A stretch of DNA of 64,000 nt from positions 1,488,001 through 1,552,000 of the forward strand of contig NZ_PTJC01000006.1 in the NCBI RefSeq assembly GCF_002934605.1, in the 5' to 3' direction. This document shows positions 7,601 to 16,803 of this stretch, piece after piece. Source of the stretch: Neolewinella xylanilytica. Its GTDB lineage: Bacteria; Bacteroidota; Bacteroidia; Chitinophagales; Saprospiraceae. A program made the translations under genes and the position numbers. Numbering within the stretch: position 1 is the first letter of the stretch; every line of letters begins with the position of its first letter. The notes beneath the pieces were generated by a model. It was not told where the DNA came from. It was given only the letters and a program-made list of their open reading frames with translations, and made no database searches.

Positions 7601-9944
7601 CTTTTCGGGCCTGGAAGCGCGGAACCTGAATTTCCAGGCGATCGGTGACACCGCTAACCTGAACTTTAACGCGGACTGGCAGGACATCAGTTTTAACGAC
7701 CAATTCGAATTAGGACGGACCGTGATTTCCGGAGAAACCGTCGAGGAACAACTGCTGGTCGAACTCAGATTATACGCCGAGAACGATAGCCTGCGGCACT
7801 ACCTGGGCACCTACATCGACCAGGCGGGCGACACCCTGCTGGTCAGCCTGGAGGAAGAACAGATCCTGAACTTCGAAACCTGGACCGTACCGGCTTCCAA
7901 CCGGATCACGCTTTTCGATTCCACCTTGCTCATCGAAGATTTGGTGCTGGAACACTTAGGCCAGTCACTCCGCGCCGAAACGGTGGATCCGAACGACGTG
8001 CTTGTTTCCTTTAGTGACTTTAATCTCCGCACACCGAGTAGGCTGATTTTTTCGGAGGAAGAAGTTGCCGCCGGCACCCTCAATGGTACGGTGGGCCTGG
8101 ATAACGTGTTGACGAACCTGGGCATCCGGACGGACCTGACGATTGACAGTCTGGCGTGGTCCGGCACCCTGCTCGGTGACCTGCGGGCGGATGTTACCTC
8201 GTCCGACGAGCAAACCTACGTACTCGACGTCGGGCTGGAAGGATCCGGCAACGACCTCAGCGTGACGGGAACCTACGGTCTCAACGGCCCGATGGACCTC
8301 ATGGTCGACGTCAATGCCCTTCAGCTGCAAAGCGCGGAGCCCTTCAGTTTAGGCTACCTCCAGGAAACGGAGGGGTATTTGGAAGGGCAGATTGCCCTTA
8401 CCGGAACGATTGCCGATCCCAGTATGGATGGCAGACTCGCCTTTACGGACGCCAGTTTGGTGATCAGCCTACTCGGCGAACGCTTCCGGCTCGGTGATAA
8501 TCCCATCATCTTCGAAGACGAGCAGATTACCTTCAGCAACGGATTGCGCATCTACGATACCAATGGCAACGACGCGGAGATCACGGGGAATATCCGCCTG
8601 AACGGCCTGGACGATATTCGGCTGGATATGCTCGTAGTTGCAGAAGATTTCACGGCGATCAATTCGACGGAAGATCAGAACCCCGACTACTACGGTACGA
8701 TGTCGGTGGATGCCCGAGTAGAGATCGGCGGAACGGCCACGCTTCCCGTGATCGCCGTAGAAGCCACTACGAACGAAGGGTCGGATATCACCTACGTATA
8801 CACCGCTCCTTCGGCCGGATTGGTGGACGTAGAAGGCATCGTAGCCTTCGAGGAGCAATACCAGTGGGCGGACATTATCCGCCGGGATACGCTCGGTGGT
8901 GCTGACAGCCTGGTAGCAGCCCGCACCGGCCTCGATCTGACCCTCAATCTGGCCATCGACCCCAATCTTCAGGTTACCGTAATTGTCGATCCGGTAACCG
9001 GTCAAACCTTCACCGGACGCGCCGAGGGGGATTTGACGCTGAATATCAGTCCGGACGGCAGCCAGGAAGCGACGGGAAGGGTAGAACTGGTGGAGGGCAC
9101 CTACGATTTCGTCTACCAGGTAATTACCAAGGAGTTCATTATCGTGCCGGGTTCGACGGTAACCTTCTCCGGGGATATCGCGAATCCAACCCTCGACCTG
9201 ACCATCCGGCACCGGGTACAGACATCCCCGCTTCCCTTGGTGGAGGCAATCGCCGGGTCGACCCAGGACGCGGGCACCCTGCGACGCAAACAGACCTTCT
9301 TCGTGGTCATCGGCCTGAAGGGTGACCTGCAGTCCAGCGATCTCACCACCAACGTGACCTATCCGGAAGACGAATACGGAAACCTGGGTATCAGCGCCGT
9401 TGACGATGCCCTGTCCGTACTGCGGCAGGACGATAGCCGACTCACAACCACCGCCTTCCAGTTGCTTGCCTTCGGCGGGTTCAACATACCGTTGATCGAC
9501 CAGGGTGGGGGAGACGGCACCAGCCTCGCCAACACTACCCTGAATAATGCTTTGGGCGGCTACCTGAATAACCTGGCTGACCAATACGTCGGCTTCGTGG
9601 ACCTGGACTTCGGGCTTGACAGTTACCAGGACACCGACGGGACCACGAATACCAACCTCCGGGTAAGCCTGCGCAAGACCCTCTTCGACGACCGGGTCGT
9701 CATCAGCGTCGACGGCGTTGCCGGCAACGATGCGGATGAGGTAGCCGGCACTTCGCAAACCTACCTCGACAACATTACGGCGGAATACCTGATCACCGAC
9801 GATGGTACCTTCCGGCTTAAATTCTTCAACGACCGTGACCGCGACATTCTCATCGGCGGCAACGTATTGCGCTACGGCGGTCGCCTCACCTTCAGCAAGG
9901 AATTCGATCGCCTCAACTGGAGCGGCAAAAACAGCGGTAAATGA
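4662..9944 (+). CDS. tamB: TamB-like translocation and assembly module inner-membrane protein
   Basis: A 1760-residue AsmA/TamB-type protein. One N-terminal membrane anchor (about residues 9-31) precedes a very long, Asp- and Leu-rich beta-strand periplasmic region. The C-terminal 450 residues have the TamB/DUF490 character (EGTYDFVYQV, ITKEFIIVPGS, DIANPTLDLTIRHRV). TamB proteins bridge the periplasm and help insert outer-membrane proteins or carry lipid toward the outer membrane, with a BamA-family partner. That partner is the next gene, whose ATG overlaps this stop (ATGA). The start is a TTG at 4662: the frame opens only at 4635 after an in-frame TAG and has no ATG before the anchor. It is longer than E. 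coli TamB (about 1260), as is common in Bacteroidota. Confidence 0.9.
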   Translation: MAASIGKKIGRFIFWLVVSVMGLLVLVFLLIQLPFVQNRITREVEQIARTTLGTDIGIGSIGLKFPSNLTVDDVYVNNPEGDTIARLDHLGVYLDMFALLRSTVDINGIEIDNVYAYVVNTDSTSNIGFLTEAFAPADTAAAPVVVDTTAAGSGGFTIDLNGASLRLTNADIYYQDDPAGLLADVTARRLEGEIEEADLETMDFAIDFLELEGADAAIALGESSTPVDTTAESVPMSLAAGRLTISESNFSLRMDSLDIATGLPYVNLEGADLVLGDSISFTGELFQVRDLGFSMDTPLPELEGPGIDYNHLALSAVEAEATDIAYIVDSLHLNLRQLEARERSGLAIVRTEGIIDYDPSFIGLESFLLRTNNSEITSDDTAIEYDFAAANIDEMVARAQLDGYLGLRDVALLAPDLAEVPVVGNNEDQRVTFSLRASGTTGNLDIGRIQLDGPGIKVRASGNATDVLDPAQLGGQLFLREFSLTPGPLLPLLPSGTLPPDIDWPKRIVAEGTATYRGERLELDLYAIENRVFGNGLNSRVRTSGVINGVQSYPNMRVDVSLDTLLATRATILAYVPPGTLPEDYTLPNYVRGSGSVTGPLDNLDVNLQLNLPGDSTYANIAGNIRNALDPDNLALNMEISDLGINIADVRTILPDSLIPENINLPNLRVRNASISGSLTDLTFDVPLETSNGTWNLQGTYNPEDLAIDANLSDVSIPDLFTGAMRDSLLLLDLGPLDIRAQVNGQLEPAMDLDISAYVLQSAGDSLLDLTASVTDSRYQARFNLMHPDLLAAGSARYIIAADSTVFAEAIVDVERADLERWNLVNDAMVVEGDLVARTEGIDVYDMDAFVNLDDFILLGPEGSVFVDSLRLTASLHDWENEIYLRSDVMDGEVVGYFDPLVTPEKIVQFIIGYWDNSQPQPNPVENGDEVDIAFQLKRPQVLTSGLVPGLTQLSPLEFSFLYRDAQPELLVNLTVPEIVFSGLEARNLNFQAIGDTANLNFNADWQDISFNDQFELGRTVISGETVEEQLLVELRLYAENDSLRHYLGTYIDQAGDTLLVSLEEEQILNFETWTVPASNRITLFDSTLLIEDLVLEHLGQSLRAETVDPNDVLVSFSDFNLRTPSRLIFSEEEVAAGTLNGTVGLDNVLTNLGIRTDLTIDSLAWSGTLLGDLRADVTSSDEQTYVLDVGLEGSGNDLSVTGTYGLNGPMDLMVDVNALQLQSAEPFSLGYLQETEGYLEGQIALTGTIADPSMDGRLAFTDASLVISLLGERFRLGDNPIIFEDEQITFSNGLRIYDTNGNDAEITGNIRLNGLDDIRLDMLVVAEDFTAINSTEDQNPDYYGTMSVDARVEIGGTATLPVIAVEATTNEGSDITYVYTAPSAGLVDVEGIVAFEEQYQWADIIRRDTLGGADSLVAARTGLDLTLNLAIDPNLQVTVIVDPVTGQTFTGRAEGDLTLNISPDGSQEATGRVELVEGTYDFVYQVITKEFIIVPGSTVTFSGDIANPTLDLTIRHRVQTSPLPLVEAIAGSTQDAGTLRRKQTFFVVIGLKGDLQSSDLTTNVTYPEDEYGNLGISAVDDALSVLRQDDSRLTTTAFQLLAFGGFNIPLIDQGGGDGTSLANTTLNNALGGYLNNLADQYVGFVDLDFGLDSYQDTDGTTNTNLRVSLRKTLFDDRVVISVDGVAGNDADEVAGTSQTYLDNITAEYLITDDGTFRLKFFNDRDRDILIGGNVLRYGGRLTFSKEFDRLNWSGKNSGK

Positions 9945-12325
9945 CCGGCAGAATTTTGATTTCCCTGATCGCGCTTACCGCGATGGGGTGCAACGTCACG
10001 CAATTCTTTCCTCCCGACGAATACCTTTACCAGGGTGCAACGGTGGAGGTGATCGCCCCGGACTCGGTCGATGCCAGCGAGCTCTCCACGGAACTGGAAG
10101 CCGCGGCGAACCAGCGGGTTAACCAGAAAATTCCCCTCATTGGTTACCGGGGTATCTGGCGGTATTACAAATTCGAGGAGAAGAAAGCGGAGAACCCGGA
10201 GAAGTACGCCGACGACCTGACCGAGGAGAAGGGGGAAGAACCGATCTTCTTCGACGAGACGGTGGTGGAGGGATTAACCAACCTGATGCAAAATCGGGCC
10301 GCCAACAACGGATACTTTAATAACGGGGTAACTTATAGCCTCGATACCGCACACGAAGACCGGGAGGTGCAGGTGATGTACGATGTCGTTGTAGGCGGAC
10401 CGTATACCCTCGACACGGTCAGCCATTACTGGCGGGACACGGCGGTGGCCCGGGTGCTAACCGAAAGCAATGAGGAGACGGTACTGATGGAAGGCGACCG
10501 ATACGACCTGGACGCCCTGAAAGCCGAACGGCAACGGTGGCGGCAATCCTTGCTCGATAATGGGTACTTCTACGCGAGTGATAACGACTACCTCTTCCTG
10601 GCGGATACCGTCACCGGCGATCATTCGGTAGCCTTGCTCGCTAAATTAAAGGACGACCTGCCCCCGGAACACCTCAAGCCCCAGCGTATCGTGGCGGTCA
10701 ACGTGTACCCGAACGTCGATCCGACCGATACGGTCCAGCGCAGAGGACTGCCTTCATTCGAGGTCGGTGGCATCACCGTGTTCTGCGACGACTGTCCGTT
10801 ACGCCCGGAGATCCTGGACGAGGGCTTTGCCACCGAATCCGGCTTTCTGTATAATCCGGAACTGCACCGCAAAACGCTCCGCCGACTGGCCAGCTACAAT
10901 ACCTTCCGGTACATCAGCCTGGATTACCAGTCGGAGCCGAACTCCGATAGTACGCTGATCCTGAATGCCTACATGGAGCCGCTGCCCCGCCGGCGGATCG
11001 AGGGTGAACTCGGACTGACCTACAACAATGCCCAGTACATCGGACCGAATATCCGGCTGGCCTACACGAACCGGAATTTATTACGCGGTGCCGAGCTACT
11101 CCGGCTGGAGGGAGACTTCAGTTATGCGGTTTTCCTCGGCAACAGCGACCAGATTCGCGTGCCCAGGTCGGGTATTTACGGCCTTACCGCTACGTTGGAC
11201 GTACCCCGCCTGTGGCTACCCAAACGGCGCAAGTTGATTCCCAGAGTGATGACGAGCGGGACGCGGATATCGCTCGGCGCCAAAGTGGAACGCTTGGACT
11301 TGACCCTCAGCAAGTTTTCCCAGGAAATCGAGGAGCTCGATCTTGCCGATTTGGAAACCGTAGTCGAGGAAGACGCCGACGCCTCCGAAACGGTCAGTTT
11401 GTTGCAGCTGCGTGCCTCCTACGGCTATACATGGCAGCGACGGATCAAAAAATCCCACCTCCTGAACCCCTTTGCGGTTCGCTTCCAGAACCCGGTGGTC
11501 AGCAATTCCGAAGTGCTGGACATCGCCCGTAACCTCGGTCTGGCACCCGGACAGGACAACTCGGGGGCCGGCGCCAGTCGCTTCGACCGCATGTTGGTGT
11601 ACTCGCCGAACTATACGCTGACGTACGATAGCCGGCTGGACGGGGAAGACGTGGGCAACTTCTTCTGGCGACAATATATATCGATGAACTGGAACAACGT
11701 CTTTCCCGTCGTCGATGACGTTGACGCCGAGCGCATCACCAGTGTCTATCCACAGTTGGAGAGCGACCTGCGGTATTACCACAATTTCTCGACCAGTTCC
11801 CAATTGGCTTTGCGACTCCACGGCGGCGTCGCTTTCCCGATCAGCGATCGCGCTATTGTCCCGTATTTCGATCTCTACACCATCGGCGGCCCGAACAGCC
11901 TGCGCGGGTTCGTGCCGCGACAGCTAGGTCCGGGGCGCACCGCACCGGTAAACAACAACCTGCTGACCTTCGGTGGTTACGGAAACCTGCTGCTGGAATC
12001 CAGCGTGGAGTGGCGCCAAAAGCTCACTCCCCTGATCGAGGTGGCCGCCTTTGTCGATGCCGGCAACGTATGGACGTACAAAACCGAAGCGGAGCCACTG
12101 GACACCGATTTCCGGAGCACTTCTTTCGTGAATGAACTGGCGATGAATTACGGCTTTGGCTTCCGCTTCGATCTCACCTTTTTGCTATTCCGCCTGGATT
12201 TGGCCAAGCCCTTCCAGATACCCTACGAGGAGACGGTTGCCGATTTCCGGATTCCGCGTCGTTTCGTGGGTGACCCCGTTGAAGACGGCTGGCGGCTGGT
12301 GATCGGTTTCGGTTACCCCTTCTAA
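9941..12325 (+). CDS. tamL: TamL, lipoprotein-type TamA/BamA-family outer-membrane protein
   Basis: A 794-residue Omp85-family protein with a lipoprotein signal (lipobox T-A-M-G-C, Cys17), the hallmark of the Bacteroidota TamL variant of TamA. POTRA-like regions occupy about 30-370, including a distinctive two-Cys turn (FCDDCPL). The C-terminal 16-strand barrel (about 380-794) contains the conserved lid-loop motif GGPNSLRGF at 649-657 and ends in GYPF, with the terminal Phe typical of outer-membrane barrels. It partners TamB for insertion or lipid transport at the outer membrane. It overlaps tamB by 4 bp, so the two are translationally coupled. Confidence 0.9.
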   Translation: MTGRILISLIALTAMGCNVTQFFPPDEYLYQGATVEVIAPDSVDASELSTELEAAANQRVNQKIPLIGYRGIWRYYKFEEKKAENPEKYADDLTEEKGEEPIFFDETVVEGLTNLMQNRAANNGYFNNGVTYSLDTAHEDREVQVMYDVVVGGPYTLDTVSHYWRDTAVARVLTESNEETVLMEGDRYDLDALKAERQRWRQSLLDNGYFYASDNDYLFLADTVTGDHSVALLAKLKDDLPPEHLKPQRIVAVNVYPNVDPTDTVQRRGLPSFEVGGITVFCDDCPLRPEILDEGFATESGFLYNPELHRKTLRRLASYNTFRYISLDYQSEPNSDSTLILNAYMEPLPRRRIEGELGLTYNNAQYIGPNIRLAYTNRNLLRGAELLRLEGDFSYAVFLGNSDQIRVPRSGIYGLTATLDVPRLWLPKRRKLIPRVMTSGTRISLGAKVERLDLTLSKFSQEIEELDLADLETVVEEDADASETVSLLQLRASYGYTWQRRIKKSHLLNPFAVRFQNPVVSNSEVLDIARNLGLAPGQDNSGAGASRFDRMLVYSPNYTLTYDSRLDGEDVGNFFWRQYISMNWNNVFPVVDDVDAERITSVYPQLESDLRYYHNFSTSSQLALRLHGGVAFPISDRAIVPYFDLYTIGGPNSLRGFVPRQLGPGRTAPVNNNLLTFGGYGNLLLESSVEWRQKLTPLIEVAAFVDAGNVWTYKTEAEPLDTDFRSTSFVNELAMNYGFGFRFDLTFLLFRLDLAKPFQIPYEETVADFRIPRRFVGDPVEDGWRLVIGFGYPF

Positions 12326-12442
12326 CGCGGGTTTTTCACTCGGCAGCAGCCTAATATGGGGTAAAGGTCTATCGGGGCAACCTAACAAGCCACACCCGCG
12401 AACTACCGGCCTTCGCAGGCGGTAAGGTAGGAAACAAGCACT

Positions 12443-13615
12443 ATGAGAGCATTAACCTACCACGGGCAGGGCGACGTACGCGTCGATACTCACCCGGATC
12501 CCCGCATTGAGAAACCCACGGACGCGATTATTCGCATTACCTCCACCGCCATATGCGGATCGGACCTTCACCTGTACGACGGCTTCATCGCGATGATGAA
12601 GGCCGGCGACATCATCGGCCACGAACCGATGGGCATCGTCGAAGAAGTCGGCTCGCAGGTCAAAAACATCAAAAAGGGCGACCGGGTAGTTGTGTCCTTC
12701 ACCATCTCGTGCGGGCACTGTTGGTTCTGCGAAAATACCCTCTACTCCCTCTGCGACAATTCCAATCCCAAGCCGGAAAACGCGGCGGGGGTGATGGGAC
12801 ATTCCCCCGCGGCCGTGTATGGCTACTCCCACTTATTGGGCGGTATTCCCGGCGGTCAGGCCGAATTCCTCCGGGTACCCTACGCGGACCTCGGCACCAT
12901 CAAGATCGAAAGCGACCTGCCCGATGAGAAGGTGCTGTTCCTCTCCGACATCTTCCCCACGGGCTATATGGCCGCGGAGAACGCCCAAATCGAGGAAGGC
13001 GATACGGTCGCCATCTGGGGCTGCGGCCCGGTCGGCCTCTTCACCATGAAAAGTGCCTGGATGATGGGTGCCTCCCGGGTGATCGCCATCGACCAGGTAC
13101 CGGAACGCCTGAAAATGGCCCGGGAACACTGCAAAGTGGAAACGATCGACTTTTCCAAGGTAGACGACGTCGTCGGTGAACTGATCGAAATGACGGGTGG
13201 TCGGGGCCCGGATCGCTGCATCGACGCGGTCGGCGCCGAATCCCACGCCTCCAATATGGTCAGCGCCGCGGCCGATAAGCTAAAGCAGACGGCTCATATG
13301 CAAACCGACCATCCCTACGTACTACAGCAGGCGATCCTCGCTTGTCGGAAGGGGGGTACGCTTTCCATCCCCGGGGTTTACGGGTCTACCGCTACTATCC
13401 CGATGGGCCCGGCCATGAATAAAGGCCTGACCTTCAAGATGGGGCAAACCCACGTTCAACGGTACCTGCAGCCGCTGTTGGATAAGATCGAAGCGGGCGA
13501 GATCGACCCTAGCTTCCTCATCACCCATACCGAGCCACTGGAAAACGCTCCGGCGATGTACCAGAAGTTCCGGGCGAAGGAGGACGGTTGTATCAAGGTG
13601 GTCCTGAAACCCTAA
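12443..13615 (+). CDS. Zinc-dependent alcohol dehydrogenase (formaldehyde-dehydrogenase-like)
   Basis: A 390-residue medium-chain dehydrogenase/reductase. Catalytic zinc ligands are Cys38 (in ICGSD), His60 and Glu61 (GHE). The structural zinc lobe has Cys90, Cys93, Cys96 and Cys104. The NAD-binding motif G-C-G-P-V-G is at 193-198. The insert after the structural lobe and the overall pattern resemble glutathione-independent formaldehyde dehydrogenase and related threonine/alcohol dehydrogenases. The substrate cannot be fixed from sequence. It is monocistronic: 117 bp separate it from tamL and a long hairpin follows its stop. Confidence 0.85.
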   Translation: MRALTYHGQGDVRVDTHPDPRIEKPTDAIIRITSTAICGSDLHLYDGFIAMMKAGDIIGHEPMGIVEEVGSQVKNIKKGDRVVVSFTISCGHCWFCENTLYSLCDNSNPKPENAAGVMGHSPAAVYGYSHLLGGIPGGQAEFLRVPYADLGTIKIESDLPDEKVLFLSDIFPTGYMAAENAQIEEGDTVAIWGCGPVGLFTMKSAWMMGASRVIAIDQVPERLKMAREHCKVETIDFSKVDDVVGELIEMTGGRGPDRCIDAVGAESHASNMVSAAADKLKQTAHMQTDHPYVLQQAILACRKGGTLSIPGVYGSTATIPMGPAMNKGLTFKMGQTHVQRYLQPLLDKIEAGEIDPSFLITHTEPLENAPAMYQKFRAKEDGCIKVVLKP

Positions 13616-13659
13616 GCCGCTGGATTCGGACGGTACCTGACCGGCACTATATTTCTAAA

Positions 13660-13728
13660 CGAGCCACTGAGGTGCGCCGACGTACGAGCTAAAACCAGTC
13701 GTACGCGGCGCGACCCTCAGTGGCTTCG
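13660..13728. terminator. Long bidirectional terminator hairpin
   Basis: Arms CGAGCCACTGAGG (from 13660) and CCTCAGTGGCT (to about 13725) continue into GCGCCGACGTACGA against TCGTACGCGGCGC with few mismatches. The stem is about 30 bp with a small A-rich loop. It sits between the convergent dehydrogenase and propeller genes and ends in GTTATTT on the plus side. It probably terminates both transcripts. Confidence 0.7.
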
Positions 13729-13742
13729 TTATTTCATCGGGG

Positions 13743-16628
13743 CTATTTTACTTCCAGGGGAGCTTCCGTCGCCGTGCCGTTGGCCTCGATCACTACCAGG
13801 TACTTACCGGGGCGGAGATAGAAATCGCCGTTCTCGGCGGCCTCCACGACGGCGGGCTTCTCATCCGCCTTCCGGCTCTCGTTCAGGCGTTGCTCCATGG
13901 CTTCGGCTTGTTCCGCATCGAAGGAGAGGTCGTAGCTCAGGGTGTTGATACCTTCTTCCAGGCTGACGGCCTTCCGGGTCCACACCACGTCATCATCGCT
14001 TTTGATGGTAAGCGTTGCACCCGCGCTCGCCGCCGGACTGAAGACCTGAAATGTTACTTCCGGGCGGGTATCCGAGCGGTTCCAGCTGGCCGAGCCGTAG
14101 CGGGAAGAATACCGTTGCGGATCGAGGGAGGCGATCGTGAGCGACGGATCGGACTGGCCAGCCAGGGATTGCAGTAGGCCAACGTCGGTACGGTAAAGAC
14201 TGCGGCCGTGGGTGCCGACGATCAGGTCCTTTGCCTGCTCCTGTACCGCCACGTCATGGACGGCAACGGCGGGCAAATCCGTTACCCCCACGAAGGTGCC
14301 GCCGGTATCGAGACTGAAGTACAGCCCGTGGTCGGTACCGACGTATAGGAGGGCGGGGTTAGCAGGGTCCTCTTTGATCACGTTGACGGGCTCGGGGGGG
14401 AGGTTGCGGCCGATCCGTTCCCAGGTGTCGCCGCGGTCGGTGCTCCGGTAAACGTAGCTGGCGAAGTTGTCGTCGCGGTAGCCATTTAGGGATAGGTATA
14501 CTACGTTCTCCATGGCGTGGCTCGGAGCTATCCGGCTCACCCACAGGTTCTGGGGCAAGCTTTCATCTAATCGCTCCCAGTTGCCTCCCCCGTCGGTGCT
14601 GCGGTGCACCCGCCCGTCGTCGCTACCGGTGTAGAGCAGGCCGAAGCGTAGGGGGCTTTCCGCGATCGTCGTGAGGGTTCCATAGGCCACGTCTCCGCTT
14701 CTTCCCCCGGCGGTGAGGTCAGGGCTTATCTTTTGGAAGTCGTCTCCCCGGTTGAAGCTGCGGTGGAGGAAATTCGAGCCCATGTAGAAGATGTCCGGTT
14801 GGTGGGGACTAATGAGAATGGGAGACTGCCAGTTCCAGCGGTAGGGGCGTTCCCCCAGCGCGTGTTTCGGGGTGATGAACGTTCGTTCCCCTTCCTGCTG
14901 GTTGATCCGGAAGTAATTGCCGAATTGAAAGCCGGCGTAAACGGTTTCGTTGTCGCGGGGGTCGACCGCTACCTGCATGCCGTCTCCTCCCATGAGGGCA
15001 TCGTAGGGGTAATCGCCGTCCTGCTGCCAGCCATTGCTGGCCTCGTAGTCGTGGGGGCCCCGCCAGCTGCCATTGTCCTGGAGGCCGCCGTAGACGCGGT
15101 AGCCGTCCGGGTGGTTGTCTACCGCTACGGCGTAGAACTGGCCGAGGGGCGGCACGTTGCTCTTCAGCCAACTCTGGCCGCCATTGTAGCTGATGTTGAT
15201 GCCGCCGTCGTTGCCGTTGATGAGGTGATCGGGCTTTTCGGGGTTGATCCAGAGGTAATGGTGGTCGGCGTGGACGTTATCGCCGTTCGCGCCGCTCCAA
15301 TTTTTACCGCCGTCGGTGGATTTGATGATCGGCACCCCCATGGCATAGATCGTTTGGGGATCTTCGGGATGGACGGCGATCTGGCCGAAGTAGTATCCGT
15401 AGCTGTAGTAAACCCCGTCAAGGTAATCGTCGTGGGTGCGTCTCCAGCTTTTTCCGTCGTCCTGACTTAGGTAGAGCTCGAATCCCTTCACCGGCGTATC
15501 GAACAGGTCGCTGTTGGCATCGCCGAGGTATTCCACCAGCTGCAGGGGACTCAGTTCCCCGTCCTCCATACGCTGACGTACGGTCTTGGCGTCCAGTTCA
15601 CGGGGATAGCCGTTGGAGCGCAGGAAATCCTCGAGCAGGTACACCTCCAGCCGGAGTAGGTCCTGAACGGGCATTTCCCGCACCCGGTTTTTCGTGAGTG
15701 CCTCTCCGTCGTCCGGTTCGGATTCCCGGAAAAAGTAATTGTCCAGGCTGGCGTAGACATGCCGCTGCCCCGTACTGTCGTAGCTCAGGCCCAACCCGAT
15801 CCGTCCCACGCCCTGGCCGGTGGGGAACCCACTATCCGTATCGGACAGCAAGCTCCAGGTCTGCCCCGCGTCCGCACTGTGGTAAATCGCGCTGCCGGGC
15901 CCGCTTTCCACGAAGTCCCAGGCCTTGCGTTCCCGTTGCCAGGTGGCGGCGAACAGTTCGTCGGGGTTCCGCGGATCACGGATCAGGTCGACCGCACCGG
16001 TACTGTCGTTGACAAAGAGGGTTTTGGTCCAGCTAGCCCCTCCGTCGGTGGTGCGGTAGATGCCGCGCTCCGGGTTGGGGCCGTAAAGGTGGCCTAGGGC
16101 CGCTACCCAGACTACATCCGGATTGTCCTGATCGACGATGGTGCGGCCGATGTGGTGGGTTTCATCAAGGCCGATGTGCTGCCAGCTTTGGCCCCCGTCA
16201 TCGCTGCGGTACATGCCGTCGCCGGCGTAGGAGCTCCGGCTGCTATTCACTTCTCCGGTACCCACGTAGATGGTGCCGCTCTCCCAGTGGACGTCCAGGT
16301 CGCCGACGGTCATAACCGCTTCCTTGTCGAACAGGGGGGTGTAGGTGCTACCGTTATCGGTGGTCTCCCACAGGCCGCCACTCGCGTAGCCGACGTAGAA
16401 ATGATGGGGATCGCGGGGGTCGACGGCTACGTCCGCTACCCGACCGCTCATGATGCTGGGCCCGATGTTGGTGAATTCCAGTCCGGCCAAGGGCGAATTC
16501 CCGGTGAGGCGTCCGCGTTGCCCGAATCCTTCCCGGCGCGCCGCGGCGTCCGTAGGTTGGTAGGTTTGCGCCGGAGCGCGGGAGCAAAGGAACAACAGGA
16601 ACAAGCAAAATAATCGGGCTACGGACAT
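13743..16628 (-). CDS. Secreted sortilin/VPS10-type BNR-repeat beta-propeller protein
   Basis: A 961-residue exported protein with a signal peptide (hydrophobic 5-18, cleavage likely after RAPAQ). It is filled with Asp-box/BNR repeats of the form S-x-D-x-G-x-S/T-W: SDDGGQSWQ, TDGGASWT, SADAGQTWS, SQDDGKSWR, STDGGKNWS, STDGGGNWE and STDRGDTWE are all visible. These build one or two 8-10-bladed propellers like the sortilin/Vps10 fold. Annotation pipelines often call such proteins glycosyl hydrolases, but no catalytic residues can be named. The C-terminal 120 residues form a beta domain without a recognised sorting signal. A role in surface binding or processing is inferred only from fold and export. 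A TACCTTAG box is 19 bp upstream. Confidence 0.82.
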   Translation of the reverse strand: MSVARLFCLFLLFLCSRAPAQTYQPTDAAARREGFGQRGRLTGNSPLAGLEFTNIGPSIMSGRVADVAVDPRDPHHFYVGYASGGLWETTDNGSTYTPLFDKEAVMTVGDLDVHWESGTIYVGTGEVNSSRSSYAGDGMYRSDDGGQSWQHIGLDETHHIGRTIVDQDNPDVVWVAALGHLYGPNPERGIYRTTDGGASWTKTLFVNDSTGAVDLIRDPRNPDELFAATWQRERKAWDFVESGPGSAIYHSADAGQTWSLLSDTDSGFPTGQGVGRIGLGLSYDSTGQRHVYASLDNYFFRESEPDDGEALTKNRVREMPVQDLLRLEVYLLEDFLRSNGYPRELDAKTVRQRMEDGELSPLQLVEYLGDANSDLFDTPVKGFELYLSQDDGKSWRRTHDDYLDGVYYSYGYYFGQIAVHPEDPQTIYAMGVPIIKSTDGGKNWSGANGDNVHADHHYLWINPEKPDHLINGNDGGINISYNGGQSWLKSNVPPLGQFYAVAVDNHPDGYRVYGGLQDNGSWRGPHDYEASNGWQQDGDYPYDALMGGDGMQVAVDPRDNETVYAGFQFGNYFRINQQEGERTFITPKHALGERPYRWNWQSPILISPHQPDIFYMGSNFLHRSFNRGDDFQKISPDLTAGGRSGDVAYGTLTTIAESPLRFGLLYTGSDDGRVHRSTDGGGNWERLDESLPQNLWVSRIAPSHAMENVVYLSLNGYRDDNFASYVYRSTDRGDTWERIGRNLPPEPVNVIKEDPANPALLYVGTDHGLYFSLDTGGTFVGVTDLPAVAVHDVAVQEQAKDLIVGTHGRSLYRTDVGLLQSLAGQSDPSLTIASLDPQRYSSRYGSASWNRSDTRPEVTFQVFSPAASAGATLTIKSDDDVVWTRKAVSLEEGINTLSYDLSFDAEQAEAMEQRLNESRKADEKPAVVEAAENGDFYLRPGKYLVVIEANGTATEAPLEVK

Positions 16629-16647
16629 GGTTGGGGATTATGATGCC

Positions 16648-16655
16648 CTAAGGTA
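16648..16655 (-). promoter_or_regulatory. Putative -7 box TACCTTAG for the propeller gene
   Basis: Read on the minus strand, TACCTTAG ends 19 bases before the ATG at 16628. It belongs to the TAyCTT-type boxes seen before several genes in this window. No clear -33 element is seen. Confidence 0.3.
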
Positions 16656-16747
16656 CGTGGCCTACACGCTAACGGAAAACCCTATCGCAGCACCAGGTGG
16701 ACGGATGCACCTAGGGGTGCGGGTACATATCGTTCGAATACGGGCAT

Positions 16748-16783
16748 GAAAAAAGGGCTGTCATCCGAAGATGACAACCCTTC
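16748..16783 (-). terminator. Rho-independent terminator of the fasciclin gene
   Basis: On the minus strand the arms AAGGGTTGTCATC and GATGACAGCCCTT surround a TTCG loop, followed by TTTTTT. The stem is 13 bp with one G-U wobble in that orientation; the same pair would be a C-A mismatch on the plus strand, which favours the minus-strand RNA. It lies 21 bp after the stop of the FAS1 gene. Confidence 0.9.
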
Positions 16784-16803
16784 CATGGATTCTATCGAGG
16801 TAA

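Noticed and set aside
8469-9758. Long antisense open frame (429 codons) within tamB
   Set aside because: It lies opposite a continuous 1760-codon tamB frame with full family features. Its composition is that of a shadow frame in high-GC DNA.
16729-16747. tRNA-like TTCGAAT near 16735
   Set aside because: No acceptor or anticodon stem can be drawn around it.
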